Assembly: GCA_965228545.1 (NCBI GenBank)
Contig: OZ245822.1
Span: 1,550,001 to 1,614,000 of the forward strand
Length of the DNA: 64,000 nucleotides
Origin: HXMU1420-13 sp965228545
GTDB taxonomy: Bacteria; Bacteroidota; Rhodothermia; Balneolales; Balneolaceae
Direction: 5' to 3'
Shown here: in pieces, positions 18,027-25,977 of the stretch
Layout of the letters: each line of letters begins with the position of its first letter
Position numbering within the stretch: the stretch's first letter is position 1
Notes under the pieces: model-generated
Seen by the model: only the letters and a program-made list of their open reading frames with translations
What the model was told of the DNA's origin: nothing
Databases searched by the model: none
Position numbers and translations under genes: made by a program

Positions 18027-18869
18027 ATGCAGTTTAGAGTATTTAAAGTTGAAAACGCTACCGATTATATAGTAACTGCGTTAATTCTTGTATTTGCCTT
18101 GGCAATTGCAATAAATCGCCATCAAGATGGGCTAAACACATTGCGTCAACTTTCGATTACCGTAGTAAGCGTAATCGAAGAACCGTTATCAAATATCAGA
18201 GTTTACCGACAGGCATTGCGAACAAACACGTATTTGCAAGAACAGAATATTCTTTTACAGGATGAACTTAGCCGGTTACGCGCCATCGAACAAGAAAATG
18301 ACGAGCTAAAGAAGCTGTTGAATTATCAAAATAGCAGCGAATTTGATCTTCAACCAGTTCGATTCGTTACTAAAACTCTAAATGGCATCAATAACACTTT
18401 TACAGTAAATGCAGGTTCAAATGAAGGCGTCGAAGTTGGTATGCCTGTAATAACTTCCGATGGCTTGGTTGGGAAAGTAATTATTACCGCACCTGATTAT
18501 GCACAAGTTATGCCCTATTTCAATAATTTGTTTCGAGTGAGTGCCCGAATTCAACAAACTCGTACGATGGGAATTGTAAGCTGGCAGGGCGAGAATATGT
18601 CGGAATTAGTAATGAACTTTGTACCCAAAACAGTACCAGTAGATTCAGGCTTTGTTGTAGAGACAAGTGGCTTTGGGAATGAGTTTCCGGGTGGCATTCC
18701 TATTGGCACGGTACTTTACACCGAAGAAGAGGAAGGAAAAGACACACAACGCATTTACCTCACACCGTTTACGTCATTATCGGAGGTTGCCGAAGGTTTT
18801 ATTATCAAATTTCAGCCCGATTCTACACTCGATTCGCTTTTAATTGAAACAGAAAGTTTATTTCGATGA
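18027..18869 (+). CDS. mreC: rod shape-determining protein MreC
   Basis: Inner-membrane, periplasm-facing elongasome scaffold. One N-terminal transmembrane helix (ALILVFALAIAINRH, about residues 15-32) is followed by a coiled coil (LQEQNILLQDELSRLRAIEQENDELKKLL-type heptads) and the double beta-barrel MreC core (NAGSNEGVEVGMPVITSDGLVGKV). At 280 residues it is normal length. It starts 9 bp after mreB, and its stop overlaps mreD by 4 bp (ATGA), so the proteins are translationally coupled. Confidence 0.94.
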   Translation: MQFRVFKVENATDYIVTALILVFALAIAINRHQDGLNTLRQLSITVVSVIEEPLSNIRVYRQALRTNTYLQEQNILLQDELSRLRAIEQENDELKKLLNYQNSSEFDLQPVRFVTKTLNGINNTFTVNAGSNEGVEVGMPVITSDGLVGKVIITAPDYAQVMPYFNNLFRVSARIQQTRTMGIVSWQGENMSELVMNFVPKTVPVDSGFVVETSGFGNEFPGGIPIGTVLYTEEEEGKDTQRIYLTPFTSLSEVAEGFIIKFQPDSTLDSLLIETESLFR

Positions 18870-19336
18870 GTAATCAAATAGTTCGACATATACTCTTCGG
18901 AATCTTTTTTGTACTGCTGGATGTACTGTTCTTTCAGCACTTATCGGTATTTAATGCTACTGCAGATCCGCTTCTGTGCTATATACTTTGGATTATTCAA
19001 AAATATGATCGCGTACCCATTCTAATCATGGTGGCTTCGCTGGCTTTATTGCAGGATGCGTTATTTGATTTCTGGGGGATTATGATGTTCTCCAAAACGC
19101 TCACTATCTTTTTGATCTACAACTTTATCCGACGCCGTTCGGAAGCCCAACTCTTACTATGGCAAATATTCCTGATAATTTTTTTAAGTGCGCTCATCCA
19201 CAACATAATTTTATTTGCCTTAAGTAGTTTCTTTAGTGCATTTGCCACTTCGTATTCTCCAATTACAATCATGTTTGGAAATACCTTTTACACCGCTTTA
19301 ATTGGTTTATTAATCTATATTTTTAAAAAACGCTAG
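18866..19336 (+). CDS. mreD: rod shape-determining protein MreD
   Basis: A 156-residue polytopic membrane protein with about five hydrophobic segments and little sequence conservation, identified mostly by position between mreC and the PBP2 gene and by the topology. The segment LLQDALFDFWGIMMFSKTLTIFLIYNFIRRR matches the conserved middle of MreD (a D-G/F-G turn followed by a TM helix and a basic loop). It overlaps mreC by 4 bp and is 1 bp from the PBP2 gene. Confidence 0.88.
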   Translation: MSNQIVRHILFGIFFVLLDVLFFQHLSVFNATADPLLCYILWIIQKYDRVPILIMVASLALLQDALFDFWGIMMFSKTLTIFLIYNFIRRRSEAQLLLWQIFLIIFLSALIHNIILFALSSFFSAFATSYSPITIMFGNTFYTALIGLLIYIFKKR

Positions 19337-19337
19337 A

Positions 19338-21173
19338 ATGGATTCGCGTAGCTCAAATAGAACCCGTACTTCCATACGTGCTTTACAATTCATCATACTA
19401 GGGTTGTGCCTTGTAGTGTTGGGTAGAGTATTTTATTTGCAGATAATCCAGTACGACACGTACTCGGTGCTGGGTGAAGAGAACTCTATTCGGCAAGAAT
19501 ATGTAAGCCCTTCACGTGGTTTGATATTCGACCGCAACGGAGTACTTCTGGTGGATAACGAGCCAATTTTTACCATTACCGTAACTCCATCAAAGTTCGA
19601 TCGTGATAATATTCCGTTACTTGCCGATTTAATGAATGTATCGGATTCTGTAATCACCGAAAGAGTAAATGAAGCTCAACGTTATAGTTGGTATAGAAAT
19701 TCTCCCCTGCTTACAGATGTAGATTTTGAAACATTCTCCAGAGTTCAGGAAAACATCTGGCAGCTATCCGGCATCGGGCACGAAATTGGAAGTAAACGGC
19801 ATTATCCTACTGAATTAAAAGCTTCCCATCTGTTTGGATACTTGCGCGAAGCTGATCGGCAGGAATACGAGGCCTCAGATGACTTAAGGCTTGGCGATAA
19901 AATTGGTAAGAGTGGACTGGAACTTGTGTATGAAAACAATTTACGTGGCGATCTTGGGGTAGAGTTCTTACGAGTAAATGCCTATGGGCAAACTATTGGC
20001 GAATACGAAGGAGAACGAGCCGGTCAAAATCCACAGCAAGGCGATAACATCATTACAACTATTGATGCCGATTTACAAGCATACGCCGAAGAATTGATGC
20101 ACGGTAAAAGCGGAGCCGTTATTGCCATGAACCCAAATAATGGCGAAATATTAGCCTTAGTAAGCAGCCCAAATTATGATGTAAATCGTCTTGCAGGGCG
20201 CCTAGATCGTGATTACTGGGTTGAAATAAATACCGATACAACCCGCCCTTTATACAATCGAGCGATTTCCAGCAGGCAGCCACCCGGATCAACTTTCAAA
20301 CCCTTAATGGGCATGATCGGATTGCATTTGGGCCATGTTACCGAAGAAACTATTATTGCAAACAGAGGAGGCTATCAGAGAGGAAGATTGTACCGCGATA
20401 TTGCCCCATTAGGCGATTACGATCTCGAAAGAGCCATCGCCTATTCTAGTAATACCTATTTCTATGCATTGATGGATAAAATTGCAAGTAATGGCCAGCT
20501 TAACCAATGGCATGATCTGGTACAAGAATTTGGACTTGGTGTGCCTAGTGCAATAGACTTACCGAGTGCTAATCAGGGCATAGTTCCAGACAGTGCTTTT
20601 ATGGATCGTTGGTTTGGAAAAAGACAATGGGGACTTGGCGACCTTATAAACCTTGGCATCGGGCAAGGAGTACTGTCGGTTTCGCCACTGCAAATTGCAC
20701 AAATGACAAGCTCTATTGCTAATGGTGGTTATAAAATTCAGCCGCATATAGTGCATTCTATTCAACGTAGTAACGGTACTTTCGAATACACACCCATTCA
20801 ACATGAACCTATTGATTGGGTGAAAGAAGAATACCTCGAAATAGTGAGAAACGGAATGCGTAGAGTTGTTGAAGAAGGTAGCGGCCGTTTCTATGCAAAA
20901 ACGGATAAAGTTGCCATAGCAGGGAAAACGGGCACTGCGCAAAACCCACATGGCTACAGCCACGGTTGGTTTACCTCATTTGCACCTTTTGATGATCCAC
21001 AAATAGTAATCACAGTATTTTTAGAAAATGCAGGCTTTGCATCGACATCTGCTGCACCTATTGCTGCACTTTTACATGAAAAATACCTAACCGGCGAGGT
21101 GAGTAGAAATTACGTATACAATTACGTGATGAATTGGGTTCCAAAAGAAGATAACTCGCAGAGGTCGGAATAA
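19338..21173 (+). CDS. mrdA: penicillin-binding protein 2 (elongasome transpeptidase)
   Basis: Class B PBP that crosslinks lateral-wall peptidoglycan together with RodA. An N-terminal transmembrane helix (FIILGLCLVVLGRVFYLQI) precedes the dimerisation domain with SRGLIFDRNGVLLVDNEP. The transpeptidase domain has the active-site SxxK at Ser318-Lys321 (PGSTFK), SxN at Ser370-Asn372 (YSSN) and KTG at 530-532 (AGKTGTAQ). At 611 residues it is normal for MrdA. Its stop overlaps the rodA start by one base (TAATG). An intact essential gene with no oddities. Confidence 0.96.
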   Translation: MDSRSSNRTRTSIRALQFIILGLCLVVLGRVFYLQIIQYDTYSVLGEENSIRQEYVSPSRGLIFDRNGVLLVDNEPIFTITVTPSKFDRDNIPLLADLMNVSDSVITERVNEAQRYSWYRNSPLLTDVDFETFSRVQENIWQLSGIGHEIGSKRHYPTELKASHLFGYLREADRQEYEASDDLRLGDKIGKSGLELVYENNLRGDLGVEFLRVNAYGQTIGEYEGERAGQNPQQGDNIITTIDADLQAYAEELMHGKSGAVIAMNPNNGEILALVSSPNYDVNRLAGRLDRDYWVEINTDTTRPLYNRAISSRQPPGSTFKPLMGMIGLHLGHVTEETIIANRGGYQRGRLYRDIAPLGDYDLERAIAYSSNTYFYALMDKIASNGQLNQWHDLVQEFGLGVPSAIDLPSANQGIVPDSAFMDRWFGKRQWGLGDLINLGIGQGVLSVSPLQIAQMTSSIANGGYKIQPHIVHSIQRSNGTFEYTPIQHEPIDWVKEEYLEIVRNGMRRVVEEGSGRFYAKTDKVAIAGKTGTAQNPHGYSHGWFTSFAPFDDPQIVITVFLENAGFASTSAAPIAALLHEKYLTGEVSRNYVYNYVMNWVPKEDNSQRSE

Positions 21174-22423
21174 TGAGTAATCCACGTGAGTTTAACTGGG
21201 TAATACTAATTACTTGGGTGCTGCTTACTGTTATCGGTTTGATTGCCATTTACAGTGCTACACAAGGCCCGGTTTCTGAGTTTTTACCGGCAGTAATTCA
21301 GCTTAACTTTATAAAACAGCTGGTTTTTGTGGTTCTTTCAGTACTACTTATGGCTGCCGTGCAGTTTGTATCTCCCAGAACATTTATTCAACTTTCCTAT
21401 GTTGCTTATTTTGTAGGCATCGTGTTAATGATATTGACTTTATTTTTTGGTAACGAAATAAATGGTGCAAAAAGCTGGTTTCGAATTGGCCCATTTGGAT
21501 TCCAAAGCAGTGAATTCATGAAAATTGCTACCATACTTGCGGTAGCCAATTATCTAACAAGCCGTAGAAATATATCGGTCGAAAACATTCGTTATGCGTT
21601 AACCTCTGTACTAATTATTATTATTCCAACAGGGTTAGTAATCGCACAAAATGATTTTGGAACAGCCATCATTTTTATTGCCTTAATTCCGGTAATGCTT
21701 TTTTGGTCTGGGCTACCCTATGGTGTTTCACTTTTTATCGTATCCCCAGCAATTATTCTATACTTAACTGTACTAAATTGGCAACTGGGTTTGTTGTCGG
21801 CTGTCGTTTTAACGGGTGTCGTGTTCTTCATTCAGCGAAGAAAATGGCTTACTATTACATCATTTATAACAGGAATTTTAACCGTTCTTGGGGTACGACT
21901 TGCGCTAACCGAAGTACTTCAACCTCATCAGATTGCACGCATTACAGCCTTTACCAATCCCTCTTTCGATCCAACCGGTGCAGGGTGGAATGTGATTCAA
22001 GCTAAAACAGCCATTGGTTCGGGTGGCTTAAGTGGAAAAGGGTTTCTGGAAGGAACTCAAACTCAGTTGCGTTTTTTACCCGAACAATGGACCGATTTCG
22101 TGTTTTGTGTAATCGGCGAAGAATTTGGCTTTATCGGCGCTGGATTAGTTGTACTATTATTTATGCTATTATTTTTGCGGCTACTCAGGATTGCAGGAAC
22201 TCACAAACATCCATTTGCCCAACTTGTTACTGTAAGTGTTACAGCCGTGTATTTCATCCACTTCTTCATCAATGTAGGAAGTGCCACTGCCTTACTTCCG
22301 GTAATTGGAATCCCCCTTCCTTTTATCAGCTATGGTGGGTCTGCTTTTTTAACTAATACGTTGATGCTTGCTATTATCCTTAATATGGATTTCCACAAAC
22401 GCGAATTCAGTATTTATCGCTGA
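21173..22423 (+). CDS. rodA: rod shape-determining protein RodA (SEDS glycosyltransferase)
   Basis: Polymerises lipid II into glycan strands in the inner membrane as partner of PBP2. About ten transmembrane helices; SEDS signatures include NGAKSWFRIGPFGFQSSEFMKI, AQNDFGTAIIF, and the C-terminal GIPLPFISYGGSAFLTN. At 416 residues it is slightly longer than enteric RodA. It is the last gene of the operon; its 3' end overlaps the convergent rnhB gene by 10 bp, leaving no room for a separate intergenic terminator. Confidence 0.96.
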   Translation: MSNPREFNWVILITWVLLTVIGLIAIYSATQGPVSEFLPAVIQLNFIKQLVFVVLSVLLMAAVQFVSPRTFIQLSYVAYFVGIVLMILTLFFGNEINGAKSWFRIGPFGFQSSEFMKIATILAVANYLTSRRNISVENIRYALTSVLIIIIPTGLVIAQNDFGTAIIFIALIPVMLFWSGLPYGVSLFIVSPAIILYLTVLNWQLGLLSAVVLTGVVFFIQRRKWLTITSFITGILTVLGVRLALTEVLQPHQIARITAFTNPSFDPTGAGWNVIQAKTAIGSGGLSGKGFLEGTQTQLRFLPEQWTDFVFCVIGEEFGFIGAGLVVLLFMLLFLRLLRIAGTHKHPFAQLVTVSVTAVYFIHFFINVGSATALLPVIGIPLPFISYGGSAFLTNTLMLAIILNMDFHKREFSIYR

Positions 22424-23049
22424 GTTTTATACACTTTTTGCGTACCCAGTTTAAAGCTTTTCCGGTGGTGCGGTGTAAAACCATATTTTATCAACCCTTT
22501 TTTATGAGCCAAAGTGGGATAACCAACGTTACTGTTCCACCCAAATTCGGGGTATGTTTTGTGAAGCTCCTTCATAATCGCATCACGATACACCTTAGCT
22601 AAAATGGAAGCCGCGCCTATGCTCATGCTTTTATCATCCCCTTTTACCACGCAAGTGTATGGTATAAGAGACGAGGTATAACGATTTCCATCCACCAATA
22701 AATAATCGGGTTCGGCCTTACTGGCCTCAGCACATAAACGCATCGCTTCTATTGATGCCCACAAAATATTTATCTCATCAATTCTTGAAGGCGGGCTTTC
22801 TTGTATTGTCCAAAAAATGGCCTTCTCTTTTATGTGTTTCACCAATTCAATCCGTTCGTATTCTGGAATTTTCTTACTGTCTCGTATTTCCGGAATATTC
22901 GTATCGGGATGAAATATTACACCGGCAGCAACCACTGGTCCGGCTAGGCATCCTCTGCCCACTTCATCCACCCCCATCACGCGCTGAAAGCCTTCTGCCC
23001 AGAGCTTTTTTTCGTATGCCAGACGATTTTGCGTTGCATTTTTTTTCAT
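22414..23049 (-). CDS. rnhB: ribonuclease HII
   Basis: Removes RNA from RNA-DNA hybrids, including single ribonucleotides incorporated in DNA. Seen: MGVDEVGRGCLAGPVVAAGV with the first two acidic residues (DE) and GRG motif, YLLVDGNRY with the third Asp, and KGDDKSMSIGAASILAKVYRD with the fourth acidic centre. I start at ATG 23047-23049 (MKKNATQNRLAYE), giving 211 residues; an in-frame TTG at 23067 would add six. It converges on rodA with a 10-bp overlap and is transcribed alone. Confidence 0.94.
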   Translation of the reverse strand: MKKNATQNRLAYEKKLWAEGFQRVMGVDEVGRGCLAGPVVAAGVIFHPDTNIPEIRDSKKIPEYERIELVKHIKEKAIFWTIQESPPSRIDEINILWASIEAMRLCAEASKAEPDYLLVDGNRYTSSLIPYTCVVKGDDKSMSIGAASILAKVYRDAIMKELHKTYPEFGWNSNVGYPTLAHKKGLIKYGFTPHHRKSFKLGTQKVYKTQR

Positions 23050-23125
23050 AATGAAAGATAGATACAATTCTACTTTTCAGGAACTGTTCTTGTAATCTTT
23101 GAATTGTTTAAACAAAAGGAATTAC

Positions 23126-24238
23126 ATGGATTTTAGATACTTTGAATGGGATGAGCGCCTTCACTCGAACAAGGGAAAATCTCCGTTCGAAACGCTTTGG
23201 GATTTATTCCAACAGTTACTCACCATTGCAAGCGGTGATGTTAGCCAGGCCTTGAGGTGGCTAAATGAGCTTGATAAGCAGTATCGTATTACCGATCAGT
23301 TTGATGATGAATACGGGATGGGTGATTTCATCGAAGAGATGATGGAACGCGGATATATCGAAAACAATAACGAAGGCAACGAAATTGTAATCACCCGAAA
23401 AACTGAGCGCAGTTTACGTAAGAAGTCGCTGGAAGAGGTATTCAAAAATTTAAGCAAAGGAGGATTCGGTAATCATAAAACTTCGTTTACAGGCCGCGGA
23501 TTAGAGCGACAACCGGAAACTCGACGTTGGAGTAAGAACGACGATATTGGACAAATTGATTCGGCAAAAACAATGCTAAATATGCTCCATCATTCCAGCA
23601 TTGATAATTTTAATCTGCAAGAAGAGGATCTTGAGGTTTATGAAACCGATCACTACACCTCTGTGGCAACAGTACTTCTCATCGATTTAAGCCATTCGAT
23701 GATTCTATACGGTGAAGATCGCATTACACCTGCTAAGAAAGTAGCTATGGCGCTCTCTGAACTAATTATGAACAACTATGCCAAAGACTCGCTCGACATA
23801 GTAGCATTTGGTAACGAAGCGTGGCAGATTTCTGTGGAAGATCTCCCTTATTTGAAAGTAGGGCCTTATCACACTAATACTAAACAAGGCCTCGAAGTAG
23901 CCCGGCATATTCTGCAACGGCGCAAATATTCGAACAAACAGATTTTTATGATCACCGATGGAAAACCTTCCTGCATGGTTGAAAATGGAAAGCTATACAA
24001 AAATAGTTTTGGCTTAGATCGTAAAATTGTAAATAAAGTACTGGACGAGGCTGTTAAATGTAGAAGAGATAAAATAACTATTACTACGTTTATGATAGCC
24101 AGCGACCCTTACCTGCAAAGTTTTGTACGCGAGATGACTGAAGCCAACAAAGGAAAAGCCTATTTTGCCTCGCTTGATAATTTAGGTGGCTATATTTTTG
24201 AAGATTACATTCGAAACCGGCGAAAAAATGTGAAATAA
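23126..24238 (+). CDS. VWA domain-containing protein
   Basis: A 370-residue cytoplasmic protein without signal peptide. The N-terminal half is acidic and helical (residues 1-180). The C-terminal half is a von Willebrand factor A domain with a MIDAS-like metal site: DLSHSM about residue 190-195 (D-x-S-x-S), and ITDGKPSC about residue 275 supplying the later Asp. Such proteins usually work with a MoxR- or magnesium-chelatase-like AAA ATPase, but none is in the window. I start at ATG 23126 because AAAGGA lies at the right distance; an in-frame TTG at 23099 is less likely. Function unknown. Confidence 0.8.
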   Translation: MDFRYFEWDERLHSNKGKSPFETLWDLFQQLLTIASGDVSQALRWLNELDKQYRITDQFDDEYGMGDFIEEMMERGYIENNNEGNEIVITRKTERSLRKKSLEEVFKNLSKGGFGNHKTSFTGRGLERQPETRRWSKNDDIGQIDSAKTMLNMLHHSSIDNFNLQEEDLEVYETDHYTSVATVLLIDLSHSMILYGEDRITPAKKVAMALSELIMNNYAKDSLDIVAFGNEAWQISVEDLPYLKVGPYHTNTKQGLEVARHILQRRKYSNKQIFMITDGKPSCMVENGKLYKNSFGLDRKIVNKVLDEAVKCRRDKITITTFMIASDPYLQSFVREMTEANKGKAYFASLDNLGGYIFEDYIRNRRKNVK

Positions 24239-24239
24239 A

Positions 24240-24267
24240 AAAACCCTGACTCCACGAGCAGGGTTTT
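24240..24267. terminator. bidirectional rho-independent terminator
   Basis: A 9-bp stem AAAACCCTG (24240-24248) pairs with CAGGGTTTT (24259-24267) around a 10-nt loop. The A-rich 5' arm and T-rich 3' arm let it work from both sides, between the VWA gene and the convergent OmpH-like gene that ends at 24293. Confidence 0.85.
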
Positions 24268-24292
24268 AATTATTACACAACTGAGAGGTGTC

Positions 24293-24859
24293 TTAGAACA
24301 TTCCCAGTTCTTCCATCACAGCTTCAGTGATGTTATACTTAGCGCTATAATCTTCAGACGCATAAAGAATTACAAGATCACCGGTAGATGTTGTCGTATT
24401 CAACACGTAGGTAAGTTCCATCCGCTCAGCTACTACATTTATGGCATTCCCGATTTGCTCAAGAAGTGGCCCAACTAATTCCTGGCGTTTTTGTTCTAAC
24501 TCGGTTTCAGCAGTTTGCTGTGCTTGAACGAGTTCTGCTTGCAACTGGCCTAAACGCTCTTCTTCCTGTGCCTGTGCTTCAGCTGAAATTACTCCAATTT
24601 TTTGTTGGTAAGTAGTTACTTCCGCTTGGAATGCTTGCTCTTTTTGCACCAACTCTTGTTGCTTACGCAAAGCAAAATTCTGAATGCGTTGCTGAACCGC
24701 TTTCATTTCCGGCATGTTAGCTAAAATAGCTTGTGGATTTACATAACCAATTTTTACGTCATCGGTACTTTGTGCAAATGTAGTATTTGTAACTCCAAAC
24801 CCGAGTACCATTACTATGGCAGCGAGCGATAATGTGATTGTATTTTTCATTGTGTTCAT
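24293..24859 (-). CDS. OmpH/Skp family periplasmic chaperone, copy 3
   Basis: Periplasmic holdase for unfolded outer-membrane proteins. A signal peptide (TITLSLAAIVMVLGFG ... TFAQ) is followed by the conserved KIGYVNPQAILANMPEM strand, a long Gln/Glu-rich antiparallel coiled coil (about residues 50-145), and a C-terminal strand DLVILYASEDYSAKYNIT. I place the start at ATG 24857-24859; ATG 24850 is an equal alternative. A longer frame to 24901 would overlap the preceding gene and lacks a sensible signal peptide. It is last of three tandem OmpH-like genes downstream of bamA and ends at the bidirectional terminator. Confidence 0.9.
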   Translation of the reverse strand: MNTMKNTITLSLAAIVMVLGFGVTNTTFAQSTDDVKIGYVNPQAILANMPEMKAVQQRIQNFALRKQQELVQKEQAFQAEVTTYQQKIGVISAEAQAQEEERLGQLQAELVQAQQTAETELEQKRQELVGPLLEQIGNAINVVAERMELTYVLNTTTSTGDLVILYASEDYSAKYNITEAVMEELGMF

Positions 24860-24884
24860 TAATGGTAAGTAGTTTCTTTTAATC

Positions 24885-25397
24885 TTATTTAAGCTCTTCA
24901 AGTACTTGGTTGGTAATATTTAAACGTTCTGCATTCGCATAAAACACTATGGCATCTCCATAGGAAGTCCCTTCATTTAAAACCAAGTCGATATCCATAC
25001 TTGTTGCAATTTTTTGGATTGCGGCATCCATTCGCTCGATTATAGGCTGCATTAATTGAGCTCTTCGCTGTCTGATTTCATTCAAATATGAATCTCGTTC
25101 GGTTTCTAAATCCTGATTTTGTTGCAACAAATCTTGCTCTTTAGCCTGTTGTTGCTCGGGAGTTAGTGCCAATCGTTCAGATTCATAATCAGTGAATGCT
25201 TGTTGTAATTGTGTTGCTTTGGCGATGATTTCCTCATCACGCTGTGCTATAAGTGCCTGTATTTGCTGATCGATGGCAGCCACTTCTTCCAATTGTACCA
25301 GAACCTCGTTAGGATTCATGTATGCAATCTTTACTTGAGCTTGCACTGCCCCAAAAGTTGCTACAATTGCGATTAGTAATAGTATCCGTTTTTTCAT
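24885..25397 (-). CDS. OmpH/Skp family periplasmic chaperone, copy 2
   Basis: About 170 residues: signal peptide MKKRILLLIAIVATFGAVQAQ, then VKIAYMNPNEVLVQLEE, a coiled-coil arm pair very rich in Gln, and the C-terminal hydrophobic strand AIVFYANAERLNITNQVLEEL. Same layout as its neighbours. I chose ATG 25395-25397 because it gives a perfect signal peptide with AAGGCA upstream; the open frame continues to 25484 over the end of copy 1 without signal features. Middle gene of the tandem triplet. Confidence 0.9.
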   Translation of the reverse strand: MKKRILLLIAIVATFGAVQAQVKIAYMNPNEVLVQLEEVAAIDQQIQALIAQRDEEIIAKATQLQQAFTDYESERLALTPEQQQAKEQDLLQQNQDLETERDSYLNEIRQRRAQLMQPIIERMDAAIQKIATSMDIDLVLNEGTSYGDAIVFYANAERLNITNQVLEELK

Positions 25398-25443
25398 TTG
25401 CCTTATTTTGCGCGATAAAATACCGCTTGTTCGTGTAAAGTGT

Positions 25444-25977
25444 TTATTCAATGTCGATGCCAAGCTCGATGAGAATAGACTCATTTAAATTCCATTCGTT
25501 GCGGGCATATACCATGTAAATATCTCCCGATCGGTCGAATACAAAATCAAATCCCTGTTTGCGTGCCACTTCGCTTACTGCGGTAAAAATTTGCCTCATA
25601 ATTGGTTCCAGTAGTTCATCCTGGCTTTGAAAGTAGTCTCCATCGGGTCCAAATTTCTCATTCAAGAACGCATCCCTTGCTGATTTCTTTTGTTCTATTT
25701 CTCGTTTTTTTTCGGCCCTGATGTCATCGGTATATAGAATTTCTTTAGCAGCGTAATCTTCCTCAAGAGCCATTATCTCTGCTTCCATCTCTTCGATTTC
25801 TTGCTGCCAGGCATCACTTAACAATTGTAAGCGCTGTTCAATACCAGAATATTCCGGAATGTTTGAAAGAATAAAGTCTGACTCGAAAAATCCGATTTTC
25901 TGATTCTGAGCCAACACGTGGGTACTGCACAGTATCAGAAACAGAATAAAGCCAATATGTAACGAATATTTATTCAT
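25444..25977 (-). CDS. OmpH/Skp family periplasmic chaperone, copy 1
   Basis: A 177-residue protein with signal peptide (LHIGFILFLILCSTHVLAQ), QKIGFFESDFILSNIPEYSGIE, a coiled coil richer in Glu/Lys than in the other two copies, and the C-terminal FDFVFDRSGDIYMVYARNEWNLNESILIELG. Its ATG overlaps the bamA stop (TAATG), so it is translationally coupled to the assembly machinery it serves. It is the most divergent of the three paralogues; its hairpin composition suggests a separate client or partner set, which is inference. Confidence 0.9.
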   Translation of the reverse strand: MNKYSLHIGFILFLILCSTHVLAQNQKIGFFESDFILSNIPEYSGIEQRLQLLSDAWQQEIEEMEAEIMALEEDYAAKEILYTDDIRAEKKREIEQKKSARDAFLNEKFGPDGDYFQSQDELLEPIMRQIFTAVSEVARKQGFDFVFDRSGDIYMVYARNEWNLNESILIELGIDIE

